Shown: one piece after another, positions 1-8,407 of the stretch
Position numbering within the stretch: the first letter of the stretch is position 1
Layout of the letters: each line of letters starts with the position of its first letter
From: Fidelibacterota bacterium
GTDB taxonomy: Bacteria > Fidelibacterota > Marinisomatia > SCGC-AAA003-L08 > JACNLC01
Direction: 5' to 3'
Assembly (NCBI GenBank): GCA_013204025.1
Contig: JABMOW010000057.1
Location: 1 to 59,766, forward strand
Length of the DNA: 59,766 nt
Notes under the pieces: model-generated
What the model was told of the DNA's origin: nothing
The model's input: the letters and a program-made list of their open reading frames with translations, nothing else
Databases searched by the model: none
Program-made: the position numbers and the translations under genes

Positions 1-1776
1 ACCGAACATGGCATCGGGACTGTCTTTCTCTCTCGCCATTAGGTAATACTTTTCGGCGTTTTTGAATTCTTTTAATTCTAAATGATACAAAATCGCCAGA
101 TTGAACATGGCATCGATGTGATCTTTCTCCACTGCCATGAGGTAATACTTTTCAGCGTTTTTGAAATCCTTGAATTCTGATTTATATAAAAACGCCAGGT
201 TGTACATGGCATCGGGATGATCTTTCGCCACCGCCTGCAGCCAATAATTTTCCGTATTCTTAATATTGTGCTCTGACTGCAAATAAAGTAAACCGAGAGT
301 TGTCAAATCACCTGCTGATTTATGGATGATCTGTTCCAATTCTCTGATAGCCTTTTGCGGGTCTTTACTATTAAGATACTCATTCGCACTGTCTTTCAGC
401 TCTATGTCTGAATGTAACGATTCATCAAAGGAGCCTGGTTGAATTATTTCCAGGTAATTACGGGTCTCTGTTATGAGTTCATGCTGAATTTTTTTCTCAA
501 TGGGTGTTCTGGATAATACTTCTGTCATAAGACGGGCATACTCTGCTGGTGCTTTCTTTTCTCTAATCAGTGATATATGGTTTAAAGCCTTTTGAGCGAG
601 CTCCTTTTCATCGCACCACAGTTGGAGGAATTCAACGAAGAATTTCACTCGCTTTTCATCCCATTTTCTGCCGTGGCGCATCAGGTACCAGATATTAAAA
701 AACCGTTCTGAAAGTCGGTATAAATGATTCTTGGTGTGGGTAGACTCCTTTTCAATAATGTTGTATTTCTGCAATTGTTTTAACTGGGCGGAAACTCCCT
801 TACTGGTTTTCTTAGTTCGGGCAGCGATCTCTTTGGTACTGACTGCATCCCAACTCAGGGCGATAAAGTCAACGATTTCCTGTAGTTCAGCAGGGAGGCT
901 GTCCATACGATGTTTGTAGATGGGGGTGACCTGGTCTAAAATATCTTCAAGGTCTGTGTATGCTTCACCGTTCTGATCCTCAACCAATAAATTGTACAGA
1001 ATGATGATGGTTCGAATGACACCGCCGGTAATTCTGCGGATGGCTTCAATTCTACCCGGTTCGTTTGCCACGATTTCCCTGACGCGGTCAGTATTCAGTC
1101 GTTCTCCCAGATTCAATAGTAACGTTTTGACTTCTCCCGCATTCAATCCCCGCAATTTCGGAGTACGGAAAAATTCGTAAAATGGGTGCCCATAGTCATA
1201 GTGAAACTCAAGGCTCACAGACGAAGCGCCAATGATGCAGAGGTCAACAGATTCCGTTAATATTTCGCGTAAACGATGCGCTTCTTTTTTAGTGAACTTG
1301 GTGAACAATTCATCAATATTGTCAATGAGAAGAATCAATCTTTTACTCATGACATTTAATTCTGCTTTTATAAGATCATAGCACCGCATTTCATAATCGT
1401 CTTCGTCAGCATTGAGCTGCATCTTGTCGTACAAACCCGTGACATCTCCATGATCCTCCAGATATTCAGCTACGGTTTCCCACAATTTGTACAGTCGGGT
1501 AATGTTATACTGTTCTTCGTTAAACCGAATGGGGATCATTCTCCCAAGGAGGGTTGGATCATTTTCAATTTCGTAGGCAATTCTGAGGAGGAGGGTAGTC
1601 TTTCCCTGCCCCCGAATCCCTTGGATGATGTAATGCTGTAACGTGTGGTTCGATTTGCACTTTCTGATATCGTCCATGATATCCTTGAAGAGCTGGGTTC
1701 GAACGACGAAATTTTGGATCAGTTCTTCTTTGGACTGTGAAGCCGGATTATAAATTTTAGGGAGATTAGTTCGCAA
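1..1776 (-). CDS. P-loop ATPase with winged helix and C-terminal TPR/Sel1-like repeats (3' end cut by window)
   Basis: The frame is open for 592 codons from a TTG at 1776 to the left edge, so the C terminus is missing. The TTG is chosen because a GGAGG (plus-strand cctcc, 1784-1788) lies 7 nt upstream; it overlaps the end of the preceding ATPase gene by 11 nt, suggesting translational coupling. A Walker A (GIRGQGKTTLLLR, about residues 50-62) and a Walker B (LILLIDNIDELF) are visible. A helix-turn-helix-like stretch follows (EIAARTKKTSKGVSAQLKQL), then about 35-residue repeats containing N-A-E-K-Y-Y...D-A-M-x-N-L-A at the extreme left. The architecture, a STAND-like ATPase plus helical repeats, is typical of sensor or signalling ATPases. 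Function is not known; a defence or stress role is possible but unproven. Confidence 0.75.
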   Translation of the reverse strand, partial: MRTNLPKIYNPASQSKEELIQNFVVRTQLFKDIMDDIRKCKSNHTLQHYIIQGIRGQGKTTLLLRIAYEIENDPTLLGRMIPIRFNEEQYNITRLYKLWETVAEYLEDHGDVTGLYDKMQLNADEDDYEMRCYDLIKAELNVMSKRLILLIDNIDELFTKFTKKEAHRLREILTESVDLCIIGASSVSLEFHYDYGHPFYEFFRTPKLRGLNAGEVKTLLLNLGERLNTDRVREIVANEPGRIEAIRRITGGVIRTIIILYNLLVEDQNGEAYTDLEDILDQVTPIYKHRMDSLPAELQEIVDFIALSWDAVSTKEIAARTKKTSKGVSAQLKQLQKYNIIEKESTHTKNHLYRLSERFFNIWYLMRHGRKWDEKRVKFFVEFLQLWCDEKELAQKALNHISLIREKKAPAEYARLMTEVLSRTPIEKKIQHELITETRNYLEIIQPGSFDESLHSDIELKDSANEYLNSKDPQKAIRELEQIIHKSAGDLTTLGLLYLQSEHNIKNTENYWLQAVAKDHPDAMYNLAFLYKSEFKDFKNAEKYYLMAVEKDHIDAMFNLAILYHLELKEFKNAEKYYLMAREKDSPDAMFG

Positions 1777-2923
1777 CGTTTTTCCTCCACCATTCCATTA
1801 CCACCGGAGAGTTGAATCGGTAGATTTTTGGATCGTCGGTATTATCAATATATCCATCATACTTGAGAGAACTTACAATATCACGGTGTGATTCGGTCAC
1901 ACTATATTTTTCTGCAATATCGTTGATCTGGTTAGCGTGGATCATTCCGGTTTCTGATGCGATATTCAGTAACTCCTTGGCGAAATTATGTTCATTGCCT
2001 TCCCAAGATTTCCGTAACCGATCATACCAGTGTTCAAAATGGTTTCGCTGTTCTAGCATACTATTGAATGCGGTGTCAATCCTCTCAGGCGTAATCGTTT
2101 CATGGAGTGTAGTATAAGCACTTCTCAATTCCCAAATGATCGATTGAATATAAAAAGGATTCAACCAATGGATTCGGTCGATAATGTATTCTTTCGCAAT
2201 TGAGTTAAGAGTGAAATCATATTCTTTAGACAACTTATCCATCAGCTCAAAGGCATGGCCGGGAGATAATGGTGGTATCATTAATCTGGCAAGATCCATC
2301 AGGCTACCTGCAGAATGGATTCTGTTCACAACATTTTCAAGACCGATGGACCCTGTATACACAAATCGGACGTTTTTACTGATTAGCGGATCTTGACGCA
2401 ATTCGCGATTACTACCTAAAAAATGCCTTCCTGCACTTTCTGACTCATCTTTAATAATATTCTCAAGTGTCATGGGAAATTCATCAAGCATGATGATGAG
2501 AGTTTGACCATTTTCACCAATAGCATGGAGAACTCGTATCAGGATCTCATTGTAATTATGCACTTCTCTGCTGCCAAACTCTATTCCGTCGGTTCCGACT
2601 TTTTTCACTCCCGGGACATTCTCTCTGAAAAATGACATCACTTTTTCTGTTCTTCCTACTAGCTCCATCTTAAGAATATTGTTTAGCAATCTTCGAAAGA
2701 ATTCATTTTCGTTATTAATAGATTCTGTATCCAGATGAAGGATGGAATATCCGGAACGAGGATTTTCCCGAACCTGAAGCATGAGGGATGTTTTTCCCAC
2801 TCTGCGGGGAGCAGAAATCAGGATATGGTGACCAGATTCAATCAATTCCCAAAACTGTTGGATTTGTTCTTCTCTATCGAAGAAGTCTTCTCCGAAAACG
2901 GGAGGACCGGTAATATTTTTCAT
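1766..2923 (-). CDS. AAA-type ATPase of the ATPase_2 / COG1672 kind
   Basis: A 385-residue cytoplasmic P-loop ATPase. The ATG at 2923 is preferred over an upstream in-frame start at 2983, because AGAGG lies just before it and the family's conserved opening (FFDREEQIQQFWELI) follows directly. Walker A is APRRVGKTSLMLQ near residue 40, Walker B is TLIIMLDEFP near residue 150, and a sensor-1-like segment is FVYTGSIGLENVV. The C-terminal third resembles the winged-helix tail of this family (LKYDGYIDNTDD). Such proteins bind ATP and often accompany other ATPases or nucleases; the substrate is unknown. The next gene downstream is a second, different ATPase overlapping by 11 nt, so the two are probably made together and may form one complex. 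Confidence 0.8.
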   Translation of the reverse strand: MKNITGPPVFGEDFFDREEQIQQFWELIESGHHILISAPRRVGKTSLMLQVRENPRSGYSILHLDTESINNENEFFRRLLNNILKMELVGRTEKVMSFFRENVPGVKKVGTDGIEFGSREVHNYNEILIRVLHAIGENGQTLIIMLDEFPMTLENIIKDESESAGRHFLGSNRELRQDPLISKNVRFVYTGSIGLENVVNRIHSAGSLMDLARLMIPPLSPGHAFELMDKLSKEYDFTLNSIAKEYIIDRIHWLNPFYIQSIIWELRSAYTTLHETITPERIDTAFNSMLEQRNHFEHWYDRLRKSWEGNEHNFAKELLNIASETGMIHANQINDIAEKYSVTESHRDIVSSLKYDGYIDNTDDPKIYRFNSPVVMEWWRKNVAN

Positions 2924-2960
2924 AATAGCCTCTTTTAACAAATTTATTGTTGTTAACTTA

Positions 2961-3027
2961 TTTGACAAAAATTTTGCTGTCAAAACTAATATGGTTTAGG
3001 TGATTTGACAAAATATTTTTTGCCAAA
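2961..3027. promoter_or_regulatory. Two matching imperfect palindromes upstream of the ATPase pair
   Basis: TTTGACA (2961-2967) and TGTCAAA (2978-2984) form an inverted repeat with a 10-nt spacer. A second copy, TTTGACA (3004-3010) and TGCCAAA (3021-3027), has the same 10-nt spacer and starts exactly 43 bp further upstream of the ATPase gene. On the minus strand the right arm of the first copy supplies a TTGACA resembling a -35 box. This is what a pair of repressor or activator sites looks like; the regulator is not identifiable here. Confidence 0.45.
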
Positions 3028-3221
3028 TAAATATTTTTCTGATTTTCAGAAGGAGAGTTGTATTAAAAAAGACAATTTTATTCCATTGTCGAATGATTCA
3101 CGTAAACAATTATTCAATTTTAAGATAGGGTATATCGCTCATTTTCGTTTACCTGATGTCAGTCTTGATTCTAATTTATCTGTATGATTGCGATTGATAA
3201 AAGCAGGAAAACGTTGACACA

Positions 3222-4673
3222 TTGAACGAACATTTGAATAACATATCTAATACACTCTCAAAGGTGATATCGGATTTGCATGCATTACCCGGCCACCCAA
3301 CGGTATTGACGCATCCCGACGAACTTGAATTATATTCCTGTGACGGGTTAAAACTACACACAACGACACCCGGTTGCGTAGTTCTGCCGGCAACAACAAC
3401 AGACATCCAAAATATTGTGCGGATTTGCAATCGATACAAAATCCCGTTTACCGCCAGAGGTGCGGGAACCAGTTTAAGTGGAGGTGCCACATCTGAAGGT
3501 GGCGTGATCATCCAACTCAGCAGAATGAATCAAATCGTCGAGATTGACTACCCAAACCGATGTGCCATCGTTCAACCCGGCGTGGTGAATGCCTATCTAT
3601 CGCTTATGACCCGACCCAATGGATATCATTTTGCACCGGATCCATCCAGTCAGATCGTCTGTACCATCGGTGGAAATGTGGCGGAAAATGCCGGTGGTCC
3701 ACATACCCTGAAATATGGTGTCACCCTCAATCATATTCTGGGATTGACCGTGGTTCTACCCGATGGTGAGATTTTGAAATTAGGGGGAAAGTTCCGGTAT
3801 AGCACGGGCATGGATTTGATCCCGATCATGACAGGATCGGAGGGTACCCTTGGCGTTGTGAGCGAGATTATTGTCAATCTGGAACCACTGCCTAAAACCG
3901 CACGAACCTTTCTATTGATATTTGATGAAGTGGCAAAAGCAACGGACATGGTCTCTGAAATATTGGAGGCAGGTATCATCCCGGCAGCCTTGGAAATGAT
4001 CGACAAACTTTGCATTCAGGCGGTAGAATCCACTATAAAAGCAGGTTACCCAATTTCCGCGGAAGCTGTATTGCTGTTGGAACTGGATGGGGACCCATTA
4101 ACAGTTGAAAGCGACTCACAGAAATTACGTTCAATTGTAGCCAGTAAATTATCAGAGCCCATGAGAGAGGCACAGAATCAGACAGATCGTGCGTTATTAT
4201 GGAAAGGGCGAAAGCATGCCGCCGGATCCATGGGCAGACTATCGCCAGCATATTATACCAATGACGGAGTGGTTCCGCGACACCGATTAACGGAAACCCT
4301 CAGCGAAATTTACCGCATTGGACAGTATCATCAATTACGTGTGGCGAATCTGTGTCACGCGGGTGATGGAAATATCCATCCCTTGATTTTGTACAACCCC
4401 CAAAAGTCTGGAGAGACGCAGCGATCGGTGGATTGTTCGGTTCAAATACTAAAAACCTGCTTGGATTTTGGTGGTTCATTGACGGGTGAACATGGTATTG
4501 GTGCAGAAAAAAAGGACTTACTTCCAAACATGTATAGTGAGCTGTATTTGTATTACGCGGAAGAAATTAGGAAGATCTTCAATCCGCACAATCTTGCAAA
4601 CCCGGGTAAAATTTTCCCCGAGTCTGGAGGATGTGGTGAGTTTAGGTCTATCATAAAACGGACAGTGAGATGA
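3222..4673 (+). CDS. glcD: Glycolate oxidase subunit GlcD-like FAD-linked oxidase
   Basis: A 483-residue FAD-binding oxidoreductase, close to the family's usual length of about 480-500. The FAD-binding PCMH fold is marked by ARGAGTSLSGGA (about residues 80-90) and IGGNVAENAGGPHTLKYG. The C-terminal FAD-linked oxidase domain contains the family's NLCHAGDGNIHP and GGSLTGEHGIGAEK and ends with NPHNLANPGKIFP. It would oxidise a 2-hydroxy acid, probably glycolate (D-lactate is an alternative), passing electrons to the iron-sulfur subunit encoded two genes on. The start is the TTG at 3222, with only a distant AGGA upstream, so it is slightly uncertain. The gene overlaps the next by 4 nt (ATGA), forming the head of a glcDEF-isomerase operon. 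Confidence 0.9.
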   Translation: MNEHLNNISNTLSKVISDLHALPGHPTVLTHPDELELYSCDGLKLHTTTPGCVVLPATTTDIQNIVRICNRYKIPFTARGAGTSLSGGATSEGGVIIQLSRMNQIVEIDYPNRCAIVQPGVVNAYLSLMTRPNGYHFAPDPSSQIVCTIGGNVAENAGGPHTLKYGVTLNHILGLTVVLPDGEILKLGGKFRYSTGMDLIPIMTGSEGTLGVVSEIIVNLEPLPKTARTFLLIFDEVAKATDMVSEILEAGIIPAALEMIDKLCIQAVESTIKAGYPISAEAVLLLELDGDPLTVESDSQKLRSIVASKLSEPMREAQNQTDRALLWKGRKHAAGSMGRLSPAYYTNDGVVPRHRLTETLSEIYRIGQYHQLRVANLCHAGDGNIHPLILYNPQKSGETQRSVDCSVQILKTCLDFGGSLTGEHGIGAEKKDLLPNMYSELYLYYAEEIRKIFNPHNLANPGKIFPESGGCGEFRSIIKRTVR

Positions 4674-5332
4674 TCGTTTCCCATCATCCAGCGAATCTGA
4701 CTGTGGTTGTAGAAGGTAGTGCATTTGTGAATGATGTACAAGATGCATTGAAAATGCATTATCAGTTCATACCCATCGGTCCGTTTTGTGAAGGAATCAC
4801 CATCCGGGATGCCATCAACCACAATCTCATAGGGTCCTTCTCAAACCAGTCTGGTACGATCAGAAATTGGCTTCTCAATACCAATCTTCAGACATCCATG
4901 GGAGAATTTATCACCGGAGCGGATGTAATGAAAAATGTTAGTGGATATGACCTCACTCGAATCCTGATTGGTAGTCAGGGTCAGTTGGGAATGATCGTCC
5001 ACGCTACGTTTAAACTTCTGCCCATATCAAAACAGCCGGAACCCGAATCACCTATAGAATCCGGTTTTCGTATTATCACCTTACCGGAAAATTATTCTGG
5101 TTTGATAAAAAAATTAAGGGCGATGTCTCTAAAAATATTAGGCTATGAATCCCTGGGAGTCATTGATATCCTGACTGAAGATCTGAAGTTACCCGATGGT
5201 GTAAAAAGTATTCAAACAGAATTTAAAACGGATATTCTTGAAATTCGAAAGGGTATCCCGATAGTTCCTGAATTGAATCTTCCATTTTTGAACAAGCGTA
5301 TCATTCAACTTTTTGAGAAGAGTAACATTTAG
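4670..5332 (+). CDS. glcE: Compact GlcE-like FAD-binding subunit of glycolate oxidase
   Basis: A 220-residue protein recognisable as GlcE from its position and from the signature GADVMKNVSGYDLTRILIGSQG (positions about 4915-4980), which matches the GGEVMKNVAGYDLSRL region of the E. coli subunit. It is much shorter than the roughly 350-residue E. coli protein. The N-terminal part begins only at the second half of the usual FAD-binding segment, and the C-terminal region with the N-P-G-R motif is absent. There is no frameshift: the frame is open, starts at an ATG overlapping glcD by 4 nt and ends directly before the glcF start. It is therefore probably a trimmed but functional subunit of the GlcDEF complex. 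Confidence 0.8.
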   Translation: MIVSHHPANLTVVVEGSAFVNDVQDALKMHYQFIPIGPFCEGITIRDAINHNLIGSFSNQSGTIRNWLLNTNLQTSMGEFITGADVMKNVSGYDLTRILIGSQGQLGMIVHATFKLLPISKQPEPESPIESGFRIITLPENYSGLIKKLRAMSLKILGYESLGVIDILTEDLKLPDGVKSIQTEFKTDILEIRKGIPIVPELNLPFLNKRIIQLFEKSNI

Positions 5333-6568
5333 GTGACAATGGAATTTCAACTCCCCGACTGCGTCCATTGCGGACTTTGTCTCACGGCATGTCCCACATA
5401 TCTGGTTACCGGTTTGGAGGCAGAAAGTCCACGCGGTCGTCTCATGTTCATGAATTCCCTCCAACGAGACGAAAATCCAGCCAATTCTTCTACATCTGCA
5501 ATTGCTTACGCTCATTTAGATACCTGTTTGGATTGCCGAGCCTGTGCAACTGCCTGTCCATCTGGTGTCGATTATCCCGGCATTCTGGACCAAGTTCGTC
5601 ATCGACAAGCTGTCACGGTCTCTCCTCCTTCAATGATGAAAAGAGTGATCTTGTCCTTAGCGGTCAACAAACAGATCCGAACCCTGGGGCAGATATTCCT
5701 GTGGACATTCCAAAGGATCGGTGTAATCAATTTGTTGGCAAAAGGATTTCCCACACTGAAGGGATTGCCCAAGTTAACCTTCCGCTCGTTTTCGGGTAAT
5801 CAGTCTGATGTGCTACCGCCCATCGGTAAAAGGAAAGGATCGGTTGCCTTGTTTACCGGATGTGTTATGGATAATTTGTACACGAACGTTCACGAGTCTA
5901 CTCTGCGATTATTGAGATGGAATGGCTATGAAGTTCATATTCCTAAACGACAAACCTGCTGTGGCGCATTGCATCATCATAACGGTGTGCAGGGAAGTAT
6001 GTCAAGTTTCGTGAATCAAAACATTGATGCATTTAGAAACCACGATGCGATCATTATGAATGCTGCCGGATGTGGTGCAGAGCTGAAGGATTATCCAGAT
6101 CCACAATTCACTGGGAAAGTATTTGATATCACAGAGTTTTTGGAATCCATCGAAATGCGTCCGGTCAATACAGCAGATAGAGACCAATCATTGAAAGTGA
6201 TTTGGGATGCACCATGTCATCTTGTTCATGGACAAAAAATTCAAGACGCTCCTCATCGGATACTCAAGCATTTCGGATTGGAGGAAATCTCTTTTCCGCA
6301 AAGCCACCTGTGTTGCGGGAGCGCAGGAAGTTTTATGTTGACCCAACCGGAAATGGCAGAATCTATCTTGAAGATGAAAACGAATGATATTGAGCGGACG
6401 GGGTGTGATGTCATAATCACGGCAAATCCGGGGTGTCAGATGCACATTCAAAAGGGCTTAACTCAATATTCAATTCATAAGAAAGTGAAGCACATTTGTG
6501 AAGTATTGGACGAAAATTATCAAACTGACCAGGAATACAGAGAAACATTAATTAAAGGAAAATCATGA
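5333..6568 (+). CDS. glcF: Glycolate oxidase iron-sulfur subunit GlcF
   Basis: A 411-residue iron-sulfur protein. Two ferredoxin-type clusters lie at the N terminus (CVHCGLCLTACP near residue 10 and CLDCRACATACP near residue 65), giving two [4Fe-4S] centres. Two C-terminal cysteine-rich CCG domains follow, with TCCGALHHHNG and LCCGSAGSFM. These features define GlcF / LutA-type subunits that carry electrons from the flavin subunits to the membrane quinone pool. It starts immediately after the glcE stop, either at GTG 5333 or at ATG 5339 two codons later. It overlaps the downstream isomerase gene by 4 nt, so the four genes are clearly co-transcribed. Confidence 0.9.
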   Translation: MTMEFQLPDCVHCGLCLTACPTYLVTGLEAESPRGRLMFMNSLQRDENPANSSTSAIAYAHLDTCLDCRACATACPSGVDYPGILDQVRHRQAVTVSPPSMMKRVILSLAVNKQIRTLGQIFLWTFQRIGVINLLAKGFPTLKGLPKLTFRSFSGNQSDVLPPIGKRKGSVALFTGCVMDNLYTNVHESTLRLLRWNGYEVHIPKRQTCCGALHHHNGVQGSMSSFVNQNIDAFRNHDAIIMNAAGCGAELKDYPDPQFTGKVFDITEFLESIEMRPVNTADRDQSLKVIWDAPCHLVHGQKIQDAPHRILKHFGLEEISFPQSHLCCGSAGSFMLTQPEMAESILKMKTNDIERTGCDVIITANPGCQMHIQKGLTQYSIHKKVKHICEVLDENYQTDQEYRETLIKGKS

Positions 6569-7326
6569 TTGTAACATATGAAAACAGAGAGGGCGTTGCG
6601 TGGTTGAAGATGAACCGACCACCGGTAAATGCTATCAATGGTCAATTAGTTGACGAACTGTTAATCCAGTTGAAAACCATTGAAGCCGATGCATCTATAA
6701 AAGGAGTCATTCTCACCGGTTTACCCGGATATTTTTCAGCAGGGCTTGATGTGCTTGAGCTTTTTCCATTGAATAAAGAACACATACTGGACTTCTGGGA
6801 ACGGTTCTACGAATTACTGATGATGATTTTTACATTCCCAAAACCGTTATTTTCTGCAATTAGTGGGCATTGCCCTGCAGGAGGTACCGTTATAGCAATA
6901 ATGACCGATTATCGAATGATGGCCGAAGGAAAATTTACGATTGGATTAAATGAAGTCGCTGTTGGATTGGTTATCCCTTACGGAATCGGATATATTGCGC
7001 AATATCTGTGCGGACAACGGAATGCAGAAAAACTCGCACTTACAGCAAAATTAATCTACCCGAATGACGCACTAAAATACGGGTTAATTGATGAAGTATG
7101 TCCAAATGAAGAGATTCAGTTTCGTGCTCAAAATTTGATGGAGGAATGGATACAATTACCTCAAATGCAGCAGCGAATGACCAAATTGCAATTCAGAAAA
7201 CCCATCATAGATTATATGAATAATCATAGAGATGATGATTTAAAACAAGTGACAGATATCTGGTTTACACCCGAATTTCAAGTGGCGATGGGTGCGTTGG
7301 TGACGAAGCTATCCGAGGGTCGGTGA
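6565..7326 (+). CDS. Crotonase-family enoyl-CoA delta-isomerase (ECI1-like)
   Basis: A 253-residue enoyl-CoA hydratase/isomerase superfamily protein. The oxyanion-hole segments are visible: the first around YFSAGLDVLELF and the second around GHCPAGGTVIAIMTDYRMM. GLNEVAVGLVIP follows, a combination closest to mitochondrial delta3,delta2-enoyl-CoA isomerase (ECI1), in which the acid/base residue is the Glu of the L-N-E motif. It would move a double bond from position 3 to 2 so that beta-oxidation of unsaturated acids can proceed. A general crotonase role cannot be excluded. It overlaps glcF by 4 nt, an unexpected operon partner, and its last 18 nt overlap the convergent fetB-like gene. Confidence 0.8.
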   Translation: MIVTYENREGVAWLKMNRPPVNAINGQLVDELLIQLKTIEADASIKGVILTGLPGYFSAGLDVLELFPLNKEHILDFWERFYELLMMIFTFPKPLFSAISGHCPAGGTVIAIMTDYRMMAEGKFTIGLNEVAVGLVIPYGIGYIAQYLCGQRNAEKLALTAKLIYPNDALKYGLIDEVCPNEEIQFRAQNLMEEWIQLPQMQQRMTKLQFRKPIIDYMNNHRDDDLKQVTDIWFTPEFQVAMGALVTKLSEGR

Positions 7327-8055
7327 TTCCTGCATAGAATGATTGTTTTTATCTATAAATCTGCACGTGAAAAATAAATACGTGGCAGAAGACAAACCTG
7401 CAGAGCTAAAGATCATACACATCACCATGATCTGATACCGCACAGCGATGAGCGGAGAAACCCCGGAAAGGATCTGCCCCGTCATCATCCCTGGAAGAGA
7501 TACTATCCCCACGGCAAATAAAGAATTTGTGATGGGTATCAACGCCGCTTTGAATGCCGTCGATTTGGCTACCTGAACCTCATCTGATCTGTGCGACTCA
7601 GACTCAAACCGCTCTGCAGCGATGCTAACTGCATTCATTGAATTAGCGAAAATCATTCCTGCGATTGGGATCAAATAGCGTGGATCATACCAGGGTGATA
7701 AATGAACTACTCCCAGAATAACGATGATTAAAATTGGGATGCTTCCAACACCGATTGAAATGAGTGACAGAAAGTAAATAAGTGGTGTCTTTTTTTCTAA
7801 TGGACGTGGAGCAATAAATCCTGCGGCGCATAACATGACGGTTAGAATTCCAAAAATAATCGCAGGGCGTCCCGTTTGAAAAATGTAATTCAATGCATAT
7901 CCGATTAATAAGAGTTGAATGAACATTCTGACAATTCCATGGATTGGAGAGGTTATTTTTAATTTCCAGAGTTTAAAAATGAAAATGACCAGCGTAACCG
8001 GGATAAAAATCCACAGTAGATCCCACATGGAAATGATATAAATTGATTTGTCCAT
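7309..8055 (-). CDS. fetB: UPF0014 / FetB-like membrane permease, without its ATPase
   Basis: A 248-residue integral membrane protein with about six to seven hydrophobic helices. The family signatures are clear: a first part resembling IVRMFIQLLLIGYAL, an ANSMNAVSIAAERFE stretch, and ITNSLFAVGIVSLPGMMTGQ with a following V-x-P-L-x-A-x-R-Y-Q-I. In E. coli, FetB is the permease of the FetAB ABC exporter linked to iron homeostasis. No fetA ATPase gene lies next to it here; the partner would have to be elsewhere. The ATG at 8055 has a good AGGAG about 10 nt upstream. Its 3' end overlaps the convergent isomerase gene by 18 nt. Confidence 0.8.
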   Translation of the reverse strand: MDKSIYIISMWDLLWIFIPVTLVIFIFKLWKLKITSPIHGIVRMFIQLLLIGYALNYIFQTGRPAIIFGILTVMLCAAGFIAPRPLEKKTPLIYFLSLISIGVGSIPILIIVILGVVHLSPWYDPRYLIPIAGMIFANSMNAVSIAAERFESESHRSDEVQVAKSTAFKAALIPITNSLFAVGIVSLPGMMTGQILSGVSPLIAVRYQIMVMCMIFSSAGLSSATYLFFTCRFIDKNNHSMQESPTLG

Positions 8056-8407
8056 CAGTTGTGACTCCTATAATGTAAAATCGACTAAAATAATTAGAAT
8101 ATTCAAACAGAAAATTAGCATTTTATTCTCCAGTAAAATCGTCAAAAACGGTGATATAATTTCATTAATCCTTAATTTTAAGGTGAATTCAAATTCCAAA
8201 TTGACGATCTAATAAATAAATAAATTAACTATGAACAGACTTCTATTTTTGGTTTAAATACCCAACCAATATTAATTTATCTGATCGAATATTGAGATAA
8301 AATAGGTGGATGATACTGATCTTCTTAAATAATTTTAGTCAAGCAAAGCTGAAAGTCTATACCAATGATTTTCACTTTACATTTTAAGAAAAAAAGGTAG
8401 AAGAAAA
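8056..8407. other. AT-rich divergent intergenic region between fetB-like gene and glmS
   Basis: This 352-nt stretch holds no convincing gene. It must contain the start signals for both flanking genes. A small quasi-palindrome, CCTTAA-TT-TTAAGG (8170-8183), is the only obvious symmetric element. I looked for a glmS ribozyme-like conserved core upstream of glmS and did not recognise one. A weak ribosome binding site (AAGGTAG) precedes the glmS start. Confidence 0.5.

Noticed and set aside
3005-3187. Short plus-strand open frame of 60 codons before glcD
   Set aside because: No ribosome binding site, low-complexity composition, and it overlaps the palindromes; most likely chance.
8056-8407. Possible glmS ribozyme or riboswitch upstream of glmS
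   Set aside because: No conserved core or cleavage-site context was recognised; the region is simply AT-rich.
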